A stretch of 6,956 bases of DNA, taken from assembly GCA_024648655.1 (NCBI GenBank), contig JAGGDZ010000507.1, positions 1-6,956 on the forward strand, given 5' to 3'. This document shows, one piece after another, positions 1 to 6,386 of the stretch; the first letter of the stretch is position 1; each line of letters begins with the position of its first letter. Below the pieces are notes generated by a model, which was not told the origin of the DNA, searched no databases, and saw nothing but the letters and a program-made list of their open reading frames with translations. The position numbers and the translations under genes were made by a program. Source of the DNA: Chloroflexota bacterium (GTDB lineage: Bacteria > Chloroflexota > Dehalococcoidia > Lucifugimonadales > JADFKI01).

Positions 1-163
1 GCAGCCTGCCGTGTCTCTGGCAGACTAGGACCGAGACCTTTCGTCGCCTAATGATAGTTGGGTCCCAGGCGACTTTGACTTGGCTATGACTTGCCAACGT
101 CCTTCACTGAGAAATGGAGCCTTGGCATTATTCGCCAGGGTAATCGCCGGACTGTGGGGCATA
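1..163. other. Left-edge stretch without a convincing gene
   Basis: No reading frame here looks like a recognisable protein. On the plus strand the three frames entering from the left edge stop at about 51, 27 and 86. On the minus strand a 45-codon frame (about 25-162, starting MPHSPAITLANN) opens just past the stop of the EVE gene, but it has no clear ribosome binding site and I do not recognise it. Three short potential hairpins are visible: CTGCC/GGCAG at 6-10/19-23, TTGGC/GCCAA at 80-84/93-97, and one at 120-139 described separately. This is most simply an intergenic region following the EVE gene. Confidence 0.5.
120..139 (-). terminator. Weak candidate terminator hairpin after the EVE gene
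   Basis: Read on the minus strand, CCTGGC pairs with GCCAAGG across a 7-nt loop, giving six base pairs with one bulged A. It lies about 25 nt past the EVE stop codon. It is followed only by a broken pyrimidine run (CTCCATTTCTC), not a true U-tract, so intrinsic termination is doubtful. Position relative to the gene is the main support. Confidence 0.2.
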
Positions 164-736
164 TTAGGAATCTACGCGGACGCAATCCGGAGCATCGCTT
201 TGCTCAGCATCGCTCCGCGGCACAACAGGCTCAACGGCAGTTACCCCGGTCTTGGATTCGGACATCCGACGATTGTGGCGCCGACTGTTCTTGGCGATGA
301 GTCGCTTCATTTCGCCTTCGATTAGGCTGAAGTCCCTCTGCGGAATTAGGTGCAGAGTATCGAAGAACGCAAGAGGCCAGATCTCGGGCACCCAGCGCTT
401 GACGTATTCCATTCTCGGTGCAAGCAACAATGCGTCTATATAGTCTTCCTCCCGCAACACAATCTCAGGCTTGATTTTTACGCGATACGGATAGTTCTCC
501 CCACGCGTGCCAATGTTCCAGATAGGCGTTCGATCCTCGAAATACGATGATGTAACGCTCACAACCCCGGTCCATTTTCGGAGTTGCCTTACGTATAGCA
601 GCATCTTGTCATCCGGCTGCATGCGCTGTGCCCTGCGCCGATACCTCGAACCCATTCCGAAAATACTGTATCCCCTGTCTCGCGTGACCTGAAAGTCACC
701 GAGCGTCGCCGAGACCATCCAGTAGTTTCTACCCAT
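164..736 (-). CDS. EVE domain-containing protein (PUA-like fold)
   Basis: A 190-residue protein. Residues 4-143 look like an EVE domain, opening with NYWMVSAT. A mid-domain stretch (PDDKMLLYVRQLRKWTGVVSV, about 41-61) matches the family's usual pattern of a 'too hot/able to flow' strand followed by a G-x-V strand, and PYRVKIKPEIVL (83-94) fits the next conserved block. EVE domains belong to the PUA-like group and are known or proposed to bind modified bases in DNA or RNA; no enzymatic residues are expected. After the domain comes a basic segment (KRLIAKNSRRHNRR, about 144-157) and a low-complexity acidic/Pro tail. I chose the ATG at 736 because EVE proteins normally start a few residues before NYW and a GGAG lies 12 nt upstream. 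An in-frame ATG at 784 and TTG at 793 would add 16-19 unlike residues. It stands alone, 122 nt after the hydrolase gene on the same strand. The family call is fairly sure; the biological role is unknown. Confidence 0.82.
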   Translation of the reverse strand: MGRNYWMVSATLGDFQVTRDRGYSIFGMGSRYRRRAQRMQPDDKMLLYVRQLRKWTGVVSVTSSYFEDRTPIWNIGTRGENYPYRVKIKPEIVLREEDYIDALLLAPRMEYVKRWVPEIWPLAFFDTLHLIPQRDFSLIEGEMKRLIAKNSRRHNRRMSESKTGVTAVEPVVPRSDAEQSDAPDCVRVDS

Positions 737-764
737 AGCGCAAAATTTCTCCGTGGAGTCCTGT

Positions 765-793
765 ATGTCAGACAATACTATCATGCCTGACAA
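765..793 (-). promoter_or_regulatory. Candidate promoter with overlapping inverted repeat, upstream of the EVE gene
   Basis: On the minus strand TTGTCA (793-788, five of six bases of the -35 consensus) is followed after 17 nt by TGACAT (770-765), a poor -10. An inverted repeat TGTCAG/CTGACA (766-771 and 787-792) falls almost exactly on the two hexamers, and TGTCAGACA (766-774) is itself a near-palindrome. A repressor-type operator is possible. Transcription from here would start near 758, so the start codon would be 736 rather than 784. The match is weak and could be chance. Confidence 0.25.
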
Positions 794-858
794 ATAGCCA
801 CCGAATAACGCCCATACTGCCTTATCTCGACCTTGTCCGAAATCTGTGCAGACGCACG

Positions 859-2016
859 TCAGTCGAGTTCCCGCATAATCTTGTATATATGCAGGAACAG
901 TTTCGCGCCTTCCCGTGCAAGTTCGAGATTGCCGACTCGGGCTGAGGGGTCGAGATGATCAAAGAATGAAAACTCTGTGTAATGTACATCCCCACGCGAC
1001 CGTAGGGCATCCACAAGCCGCCGCGACTCTTCTGAAGGAACTAGCCTATCCTGACGGTCATGCATGACAAGCACCTTGGCTCTCAGACTGTCAATGTTGG
1101 CGCTGGGCGATATGCTACGCAGTGTTTCGAGAGATTCCGAAGGCAAGAGGGCGATGAGCCTGTGAGCAGTCTCAAGGTCGGGCGCATTGAGAATGTCGTA
1201 AACGAGACGAGCATCGGGAGACAGGTTGGAGGGCGTGACTGCGTTATTCTCGATGGTATCTGCAAGCGTGGCGCGCTCGACGGGATCATCGACCGATTCA
1301 AGGAGATGCGTCCTTACGACCTGAACGCTGAGTCTGTCCGGCTCCCACGGTCCGCTCTCTTCGTCATAAAAGCGCCTTGCGGACACCACGGACGCTATCA
1401 GGTCTTCAGCTTCGTAGTAGCCGGCAAATGAATTCACTACTTTCACATGGTCTCTGATGCGCTCGTCCTGGGCAGCCACCATCATTAGGGAAGCACCGAC
1501 ACAAAAGCCCGCCATTCCCACACCATTCTCGTCAACCATATCCAGTGAGCGCAGATGCTCGAATCCTCTTACCAGATCACTTGCCTCTTGTTCGGTGACT
1601 CGCCTCTGCGCCATCCGCTCCGACCATGGAATCATCACGACGATTCCCGTCCGTGCCACTGCATTGCCAAGATTTACGATGCGCTCGTCGTCCTTGCCCG
1701 CAGGATTCACGCCAAGGAAGAAAAGCACGGCGCTATGCTCACCACCGCCTGCAGGAATGTACAGATCGGCAATTCCGGTGACGCCATTATCAAGCGGGTA
1801 AGAGATTTCTCTTCGTTCCGGCGTCGCGGTAAACCACTGTGAAGGCTTAACGGGAACAGTCGGCAACACCTGCGCAACAAAGCCAATCGAACGAAGCGTT
1901 GCTCTGACTTGTGGCGTCCAATAGAGTACGAACGCGGTCGCAACAATTGAGAGAGCGATCACACATACTTGTATAAAGCGAGGTGAGCTTAAAGCAAAGT
2001 ACAGGATAGACTTCAT
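859..2016 (-). CDS. Membrane-anchored alpha/beta hydrolase, dienelactone hydrolase-like
   Basis: A 385-residue protein. A hydrophobic segment at about residues 14-33 (FIQVCVIALSIVATAFVLYW) looks like an uncleaved signal anchor, so the catalytic domain probably lies outside the cytoplasmic membrane. The core begins about residue 70. AVLFFLGVNPAGKDD (96-110) resembles the oxyanion-hole strand and loop. GFCVGA (170-175) is the nucleophile elbow, with Cys172 where most hydrolases have Ser, as in dienelactone hydrolases. VLVMHDRQDRLVP (315-327) carries the acid, probably Asp323, and FFDHLDP (351-357) the His354. Between elbow and acid lies a large helical insertion (about 203-310), likely a lid. 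The frame stays open upstream to 2226, but that part lies antisense to ispD and looks non-coding, so I start at the ATG at 2016, just before the anchor. Its ribosome binding site is weak. It is divergent from ispD. Substrate unknown: an ester or lactone hydrolase, a peptidase or a thioesterase are possible. Confidence 0.8.
   Translation of the reverse strand: MKSILYFALSSPRFIQVCVIALSIVATAFVLYWTPQVRATLRSIGFVAQVLPTVPVKPSQWFTATPERREISYPLDNGVTGIADLYIPAGGGEHSAVLFFLGVNPAGKDDERIVNLGNAVARTGIVVMIPWSERMAQRRVTEQEASDLVRGFEHLRSLDMVDENGVGMAGFCVGASLMMVAAQDERIRDHVKVVNSFAGYYEAEDLIASVVSARRFYDEESGPWEPDRLSVQVVRTHLLESVDDPVERATLADTIENNAVTPSNLSPDARLVYDILNAPDLETAHRLIALLPSESLETLRSISPSANIDSLRAKVLVMHDRQDRLVPSEESRRLVDALRSRGDVHYTEFSFFDHLDPSARVGNLELAREGAKLFLHIYKIMRELD
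1947..1977 (+). promoter_or_regulatory. Weak candidate promoter for the ispD operon
   Basis: TTGAGA at 1947-1952 and TATAAA at 1972-1977 resemble sigma-70 hexamers with a 19-nt spacer. They lie inside the 5' end of the divergent hydrolase gene and would give a leader of roughly 85 nt. The long spacer and the location within a coding region make this tentative. No better pair was seen in the 51-nt spacer at 2017-2067. Confidence 0.2.
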
Positions 2017-2055
2017 GATATTCTGAATGCTATTCTTGTTGCACCTTCTGGCTTT

Positions 2056-2059
2056 AGGA
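2056..2059 (+). promoter_or_regulatory. Ribosome binding site of ispD
   Basis: AGGA lies 8 nt upstream of the ATG at 2068 and supports that start for the first gene of the operon. Confidence 0.55.
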
Positions 2060-2067
2060 TACCATCT

Positions 2068-2796
2068 ATGAGCGCGCACAACGAGGTAAAGAATCACGTG
2101 CCCAAGCTTGGCGCAATCGTTGTTGCCGCCGGACAAAGCAGCCGAATGCGGGGAGTGGACAAGATTTTCTACCCGCTGGGCGGAATGCCTCTCATATGGC
2201 ACAGCCTTTTGAGTCTGCTGAGCCACCCTTCAATCAGTCGGACAGTGCTTGTGACCGCAAAGGAAAATGTCCGTCGGGCGGATGAACTGATAGCCTCACA
2301 GGCGCCGGGTGAAGAAATCAGCGTCTGTAAGGGAGGGGAGCGCAGGCAAGACTCCGTTCTACGAGGCCTGGAGCAACTTGGCGATTGCGACCTGGTGATC
2401 GTACACGATGGCGCGCGTCCGTTCATCACTACTGAACTTCTGGACAGGGGCATAGCGGCAGCGCTGGAAAATGGCGCGGCAATCGCTGCAGTTCCGGTCA
2501 AAGACACCATCAAGCAATCTAACGATAGCGATGTTGTAGAGCGTACAATTCCGCGTGACAGGCTCTGGGCGGTGCAGACTCCTCAGATTTTCGACGCCTT
2601 GCTCCTTAAGGAAGCACATCAGAAAGTTCACGAAACGGTTACCGATGATTCCTCCATGATTGAGGCAATTGGGCATCCGGTAAAAGTGTTCCAAGGCTCG
2701 TACTTTAACATCAAAGTTACTACGCCCGAAGATTTGACGATAGCGCGAGCGATTCTTGGAGAAAACGCTGCCACCATCAAGAGAGTTGTCCAATGA
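2068..2796 (+). CDS. ispD: 2-C-methyl-D-erythritol 4-phosphate cytidylyltransferase
   Basis: A 242-residue cytosolic enzyme of the MEP pathway. It joins CTP and MEP to give 4-diphosphocytidyl-2-C-methylerythritol plus pyrophosphate. The nucleotide-binding loop AAGQSSRM is at 20-27, with Arg26 corresponding to E. coli Arg20, and Lys32 takes the place of Lys27. The usual P-K-Q-Y is D-K-I-F here, one residue shorter. Other family blocks are GGERRQDSV (89-97), VHDGARPF (112-119), PVKDTIK (143-149), LWAVQTPQIF (166-175), VTDDSSMIEA (191-200) and NIKVTTPEDL (214-223, Lys216 in the MEP site). Length is normal for the family. The ATG at 2068 has an AGGA eight bases upstream; the first 13 residues precede the conserved core. 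It is the first gene of a four-gene rightward cluster and its stop overlaps the ispF start by ATGA. All expected catalytic residues are present, so the call is secure. Confidence 0.97.
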   Translation: MSAHNEVKNHVPKLGAIVVAAGQSSRMRGVDKIFYPLGGMPLIWHSLLSLLSHPSISRTVLVTAKENVRRADELIASQAPGEEISVCKGGERRQDSVLRGLEQLGDCDLVIVHDGARPFITTELLDRGIAAALENGAAIAAVPVKDTIKQSNDSDVVERTIPRDRLWAVQTPQIFDALLLKEAHQKVHETVTDDSSMIEAIGHPVKVFQGSYFNIKVTTPEDLTIARAILGENAATIKRVVQ

Positions 2797-3275
2797 CGAC
2801 TCGGTCCGGCATTGGCTTCGATGTACATCCGTTGGTCGAAAACCGTCCGCTGTTCCTTGGGGGAATCGAGATCCCATACGAACGTGGACTTGCTGGCCAC
2901 AGCGACGGTGATGGCTTGATACACGCCGTGATTGACGCCATTCTGGGCGCGGCCGCTTTGGGAGACATCGGAACGCACTTTCCGTCGAGCGACGACAGAT
3001 TCAAGGGGATCGCAAGTACAGAGTTACTACTCCAGACCCTCGCTGTGGTAGAGCAAACTGATTGGCGCGTTATCTTCGTTGATGCTACAATACTCGCCGA
3101 GCGTCCAATTCTCGCGCCCCATATGAGCGACATCCGCCGCTCGCTTGCAGCCGCACTGCGACTTCCCTCAGACGGAGTGAATATCAAAGCGACTACGACA
3201 GACGGTTTGGGATTTTTAGGACGCAGCGAAGGTATCGGAACATTGGCAATAGCAACCGTCGAACGAAAAACATGA
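2793..3275 (+). CDS. ispF: 2-C-methyl-D-erythritol 2,4-cyclodiphosphate synthase
   Basis: A 160-residue enzyme, normal for the family, which acts as a homotrimer. It cyclises CDP-ME 2-phosphate to MEcPP with release of CMP, two steps after IspD. The metal ligands are Asp10 and His12 in GIGFDVHPL, plus His44 in GLIHAVIDA. The block GHSDGDGLIHAVIDAILGAA (35-54) is the signature, followed by LGDIGTHFP (56-64). The C-terminal block KATTTDGLGFLGRSEGI (about 131-147) contributes the CDP-contacting Thr residues. The ATG is at 2793 and overlaps the ispD stop in ATGA, so translation is probably coupled; the ispF stop overlaps the cysS start in the same way. Overlapping ispD and ispF genes are a known arrangement, and in some bacteria the two are fused into one IspDF protein. 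Here they are clearly separate frames. Confidence 0.97.
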   Translation: MTTRSGIGFDVHPLVENRPLFLGGIEIPYERGLAGHSDGDGLIHAVIDAILGAAALGDIGTHFPSSDDRFKGIASTELLLQTLAVVEQTDWRVIFVDATILAERPILAPHMSDIRRSLAAALRLPSDGVNIKATTTDGLGFLGRSEGIGTLAIATVERKT

Positions 3276-4645
3276 AACTCTATAATACCCTTTCCGGCCG
3301 TAAAGAGGACTTCACCACTCCCGACGGCAATGTTCGGATGTACGTGTGCGGCATCACACCCTACGCACCGTCTCATATTGGGCACGCGATGATGTCCGTC
3401 GTCTTTGATGTTGTGAGACGCTATCTTGAATTCAAGGGTTACGCCGTTACTCACATCCAGAACTTTACGGATGTAGATGACAAGATAATCCTAGCAGCCA
3501 ACGACCTCGGGATTCCTACGACCGAGCTTGCCGAATCGAATATCCGGCAGTATCTCGAAGAGATGGATGCCCTCAATGTGTTGCGCGCCCACACTTACCC
3601 CAGGGCTACGACCGAGATTCCCGCAATCGTTGACATGATTGAATCTCTGGAAATGCAGGGCTATGCGTACAATGTCGATGGCGATGTCTATTTCCGTGTG
3701 AGACGCAATGACGACTACGGGAAACTCAGTCGTCGCAGTTCGGAAGATTTGCTGGCGGGCGCTCGCGTTGAGGTAGAAGAAGCGAAGGAAGATCCCCGGG
3801 ACTTCGCGCTCTGGAAGTCTCAGAAGCCCGGAGAGCCTGCATGGAACAGCCCATGGGGAGCCGGCAGGCCCGGCTGGCACATTGAGTGCAGCGCAATGTC
3901 AATGCGATACCTCGAAGAGGGCGTTGACATTCACGGCGGCGGCCAAGACCTTATCTTCCCCCACCATGAGAACGAGATTGCTCAGAGCGAGTCCTACAGC
4001 CAGCAAAAGCCGTTTGCCCGCTTCTGGCTGCATAACGGTCTCCTCAGCATCAACGAAGACAAAATGAGCAAATCTATTGGCAATGTCATAACGGTAGGCG
4101 AGGCTTTGAGCCGCTTTTCCGCGCCTGCTCTTCGCCTATTTTTCCTCAGCTCGCACTATCGCAACCCTCTGGTGTACAGCGACCAGAACGTCTTGGCGCA
4201 GGAGCGCGCAATAGAGAGAATAAGAAACGCAGCGAACTCTGACGGAAAGCACGCCGACGGCGACACCCTAGACGCATCAGAATATAAGCAGACGTTTGTC
4301 GAAGCGATGGACGACGACTTCAACACTCCTAGAGCGCTTGCCGCCATTTTCGACCTGTCGAGAGATATTAATCGCTCCTCAGAACAAGGCAGCAATACGG
4401 CATCCGCACAGAAGACCTTGAGGGAATTAGTTAGTGTGCTTGGGATAGACCTCGATGAATCCACATCAAGTGCAAGTGGGGACATTGCGCCGTTCGTCGA
4501 GCTGCTCGTGCAAATCCGGACGGAACTTCGCAGTGCAAGGCAATTCGCTCTCGCCGACAGGATTCGGGATGAACTCGCCGACCGCGGAGTAAGTCTTGAA
4601 GACTCAGGTAGCGGCACCGAATGGCGGTTCAGACCGAATCAGTGA
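3272..4645 (+). CDS. cysS: Cysteinyl-tRNA synthetase
   Basis: A 457-residue class I aminoacyl-tRNA synthetase that activates cysteine with ATP and charges tRNA-Cys. The HIGH motif is HIGH at 35-38 within YAPSHIGHAMM, and KMSKS is at 264-268 (NEDKMSKSIGN). The zinc site that selects the cysteine thiol is complete: Cys26 in YVCGITPY, Cys206 in WHIECSAM, and His231 and Glu235 in FPHHENEIAQ. The spacing matches E. coli Cys209/His234/Glu238. FTDVDDKI (65-72) is the usual strand after the Rossmann start. The C-terminal part holds the DALR-type helical domain, starting about DDDFNTPRALA (347-357), and a final block with LADRIRDELADRGV (427-440). Length is typical. The ATG at 3272 overlaps the ispF stop (ATGA), which implies translational coupling within the operon. 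No disruption is seen. Pairing of cysS with isoprenoid genes is a frequent genomic neighbourhood rather than a pathway link. Confidence 0.98.
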   Translation: MKLYNTLSGRKEDFTTPDGNVRMYVCGITPYAPSHIGHAMMSVVFDVVRRYLEFKGYAVTHIQNFTDVDDKIILAANDLGIPTTELAESNIRQYLEEMDALNVLRAHTYPRATTEIPAIVDMIESLEMQGYAYNVDGDVYFRVRRNDDYGKLSRRSSEDLLAGARVEVEEAKEDPRDFALWKSQKPGEPAWNSPWGAGRPGWHIECSAMSMRYLEEGVDIHGGGQDLIFPHHENEIAQSESYSQQKPFARFWLHNGLLSINEDKMSKSIGNVITVGEALSRFSAPALRLFFLSSHYRNPLVYSDQNVLAQERAIERIRNAANSDGKHADGDTLDASEYKQTFVEAMDDDFNTPRALAAIFDLSRDINRSSEQGSNTASAQKTLRELVSVLGIDLDESTSSASGDIAPFVELLVQIRTELRSARQFALADRIRDELADRGVSLEDSGSGTEWRFRPNQ

Positions 4646-4671
4646 AGCTCTTCCCCAGTCGGTAAATTTGA

Positions 4672-6087
4672 ATGGCTAAGGGTGTACTGGCAGATCTGAA
4701 GCGCATTGTCGGCTCCGAGGGTGCTTCCGACCGGCCTGACCGTCTGAGCCGGTACACTGGCGACGCCCTTGGGACTTTTCGCGCATTCCAATTTGCAGGC
4801 AGACTGAGCGCACGGCCTAGTGTTGTGGTCTGGCCTCAAACCTCCCATCAGGTCTCCCGTGTCCTGCGTTACGCACAGCAGCAGCAAGTTCCTGTCGTTC
4901 CCTACGGCGGAGGTACCGGCGTCTTCGGGGCTGCCGCTCCAATCGAAAATTGCATCATTTTAAGCCTTGATAAGATGAACGGAGTACTAGGGCTGTCAAG
5001 CTACGACTTCACTGGGACATTCCAGCCAGGCGTAGTGCTTGCTGATGCTGCCTCAGTGTTGGGGAGCGCCAGTATGCTGTTGGGACACGATCCGTGGAGC
5101 CGACCGATTGCTACCGTCGGTGGTGCGATTTCGACTGACGGTGTGGGTTACACCGCCGCCAGACACGGTTCAATGGGAGATCAGGTGCTCGGGATAGAGG
5201 CGGTACTAGCAGATGGGGAGATCATACGCACCCGCGCGAGCGCTAAACCGACGAACGGACTTCCCCTAGACCGCCTTCTTGTAGGCACAGAAGGCACTTT
5301 CGGCGTCGTTACCGAGGCAACCATCCAGACGTTCCCACTTCCGGAGAAGCGTGTGATCGCCTGCGTGGAATTCCCCACATTTGAGGCAGGGTTTCAAGCG
5401 ATTTGCGGTCTGTACGCTGAACAGGTACGACCGACCATGATTGACTACGGCACCGAATCGGATTCGGCTGCTCGGTCAAAGGCTGACGAAGACGCGACTC
5501 TGTACATTTCATTTGAGGGCTTTGAGGAAGATGTAAAATCCCAGTGGAACAGAGCGCTGGACATTTGCCGCCGTTACTATGGAGTGGAAGGTTCCCAAGA
5601 GGAAGCTGTGCGGTTTTGGCGGACCCGTCATGCCTCCGGAGAGCGTTACAAGCACAATGTCCTCGAGACTCAAGACCCCGCAGGGGTCAGGCACAAAGCG
5701 TCATCATTTCGCATGGACTATTTGCATGTGTCTCTCCCAATCTCACAAGTCTTGGAGTATAGGCGAAATTGCATACGACTATTCGCAGACAGAGGCATAA
5801 AAGTTCGAGAGTGGTCGATATGGGCACGTCCGGAGTTCTTCTCTTTCCTGTTCGAGCAGGAAGTTGACAAGGGTTGCGAAACCTCTCCTGTGCTAGGACA
5901 AGTGGTAGATGAGGTGCTGACGCTGGCACAGCAGATGGGAGGCTCGATGGAGTATTGCCATGGAGTCGGACTGAAGCTTTCTCATTTGGTCGCAGCCGAG
6001 CACGGCAGCGGATTGGATGTGATGCGCCGGATAAAGCGTTCTATAGACCCCAACGATGTCCTGAATCCGGGCAAACTACTGGGCTGA
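4672..6087 (+). CDS. FAD-binding oxidase, GlcD/alkyl-DHAP synthase-like
   Basis: A 471-residue flavoprotein of the VAO/PCMH family (COG0277 type). The N-terminal FAD domain begins with RPSVVVWPQTSHQVSRVLRYA (48-68) and the pyrophosphate loop VPYGGGTGVFG (76-86). A second FAD stretch runs GHDPWSRPIATVGGAISTDG (138-157), then YTAARHGSMGDQVLGIEAVL (160-179), and GTEGTFGVVTEATIQTFPLP (205-224). The cap/substrate domain spans about 226-420. The C-terminus, GGSMEYCHGVG (423-433) followed by RRIKRSIDPNDVLNPGKLLG, is most like alkyldihydroxyacetonephosphate synthases and their relatives. The classical HHH of those enzymes reads YCH here, so that exact activity is unlikely. No signal peptide or iron-sulfur cysteines. 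An in-frame TGA ends directly before the ATG at 4672, and the next Met is residue 102, past the FAD loop, so the start is fixed although no good ribosome site is visible. It lies 26 nt after cysS and is probably co-transcribed. D-lactate, glycolate or another 2-hydroxy acid are candidate substrates; none is shown. Confidence 0.88.
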   Translation: MAKGVLADLKRIVGSEGASDRPDRLSRYTGDALGTFRAFQFAGRLSARPSVVVWPQTSHQVSRVLRYAQQQQVPVVPYGGGTGVFGAAAPIENCIILSLDKMNGVLGLSSYDFTGTFQPGVVLADAASVLGSASMLLGHDPWSRPIATVGGAISTDGVGYTAARHGSMGDQVLGIEAVLADGEIIRTRASAKPTNGLPLDRLLVGTEGTFGVVTEATIQTFPLPEKRVIACVEFPTFEAGFQAICGLYAEQVRPTMIDYGTESDSAARSKADEDATLYISFEGFEEDVKSQWNRALDICRRYYGVEGSQEEAVRFWRTRHASGERYKHNVLETQDPAGVRHKASSFRMDYLHVSLPISQVLEYRRNCIRLFADRGIKVREWSIWARPEFFSFLFEQEVDKGCETSPVLGQVVDEVLTLAQQMGGSMEYCHGVGLKLSHLVAAEHGSGLDVMRRIKRSIDPNDVLNPGKLLG

Positions 6088-6131
6088 GCCGAGCAGCACG
6101 GACGACCTAGCAGTCTTTACCCTGAGCGATA
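6088..6131. other. Convergent gap between the oxidase and secG, no clear terminator
   Basis: A 44-bp spacer between two converging stop codons. Only a 4-bp GCTG/CAGC pair (6083-6086 and 6094-6097), which includes the oxidase stop codon, is visible, and there is no T-run on either strand. Termination is presumably Rho-dependent or occurs inside the opposite gene. Confidence 0.4.
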
Positions 6132-6347
6132 CTAAGAGGCAAACCTTACGCTCAAAATCGACACCGCGATGAAGACTACGACCATGAAGATTGTGAACTG
6201 AAACAAGACTCGCTCAATTCCGCGCCTCGTGCGGAAAGAGCCTTCAGCCGCCCCAAACAGGCCCGTGCCTTGTCCCCTCACCTGTAGGAGAATTATAACA
6301 ACCAGTATGACAGATATAGCTATCTGGACTATGTTCAACCAAGCCAT
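6132..6347 (-). CDS. secG: Preprotein translocase subunit SecG
   Basis: A 71-residue inner-membrane protein, at the short end of the SecG range. It binds SecY and SecE in the translocon and assists SecA-driven export. Two hydrophobic helices are visible, about residues 4-22 (LNIVQIAISVILVVIILLQ) and 48-67. They flank the cytoplasmic loop GQGTGLFGAAEGSFRTRRG (25-43), with the family's G-x-GLFG, small-residue, and R-RG-E pattern, followed by GIERVLFQFT. The ATG at 6347 has a good AAGGA five bases upstream, in the 39-nt gap after the yvcK stop. It therefore looks like the downstream gene of a yvcK-secG unit on the minus strand. There is no long C-terminal low-complexity tail as in proteobacterial SecG. 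It converges on the flavoprotein gene. Confidence 0.93.
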   Translation of the reverse strand: MAWLNIVQIAISVILVVIILLQVRGQGTGLFGAAEGSFRTRRGIERVLFQFTIFMVVVFIAVSILSVRFAS

Positions 6348-6386
6348 TTTGTTCCTTCTTCGTTGCCGATATCGAGCAGGCGCTCA
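6348..6386 (-). promoter_or_regulatory. yvcK-secG intergenic spacer with strong secG ribosome binding site
   Basis: Read on the minus strand, the end of this 39-nt spacer is GAAGAAGGAACAAAATG, a good Shine-Dalgarno sequence 5 nt from the secG ATG. No terminator-like hairpin is visible in the spacer, which fits read-through from yvcK. Confidence 0.6.

Noticed and set aside
1..100. Short hairpins at 6-23 and 80-97 as a possible structured RNA or tRNA fragment
   Set aside because: Stems are only five base pairs with 8-nt loops, no cloverleaf or T-loop sequence is present, and neither is followed by a T-run.
80..325. 81-codon plus-strand frame at the left end
   Set aside because: More than half is antisense to the EVE gene tail, it has no ribosome binding site, and the protein is not recognisable.
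1060..1431. 123-codon plus-strand frame inside the hydrolase gene
   Set aside because: Antisense to the hydrolase C-terminal domain including the acid-residue block; no known motif.
2017..2226. Upstream 70-codon extension of the hydrolase frame
   Set aside because: It overlaps the ispD 5' end in antisense and does not look like protein; the ATG at 2016 sits naturally before the membrane anchor.
2359..2877. 172-codon minus-strand frame over ispD
   Set aside because: Antisense to the conserved IspD blocks, with no ribosome site or recognisable domain.
2777..3454. 225-codon open frame on the minus strand across ispF and the start of cysS
   Set aside because: It is antisense to two genes with complete catalytic motifs, resembles no family, and is explained by codon bias of the opposite strand.
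4156..4617. 153-codon minus-strand frame rich in Ser and Leu inside cysS
   Set aside because: Composition typical of a shadow frame; it lies opposite the CysRS C-terminal domain.
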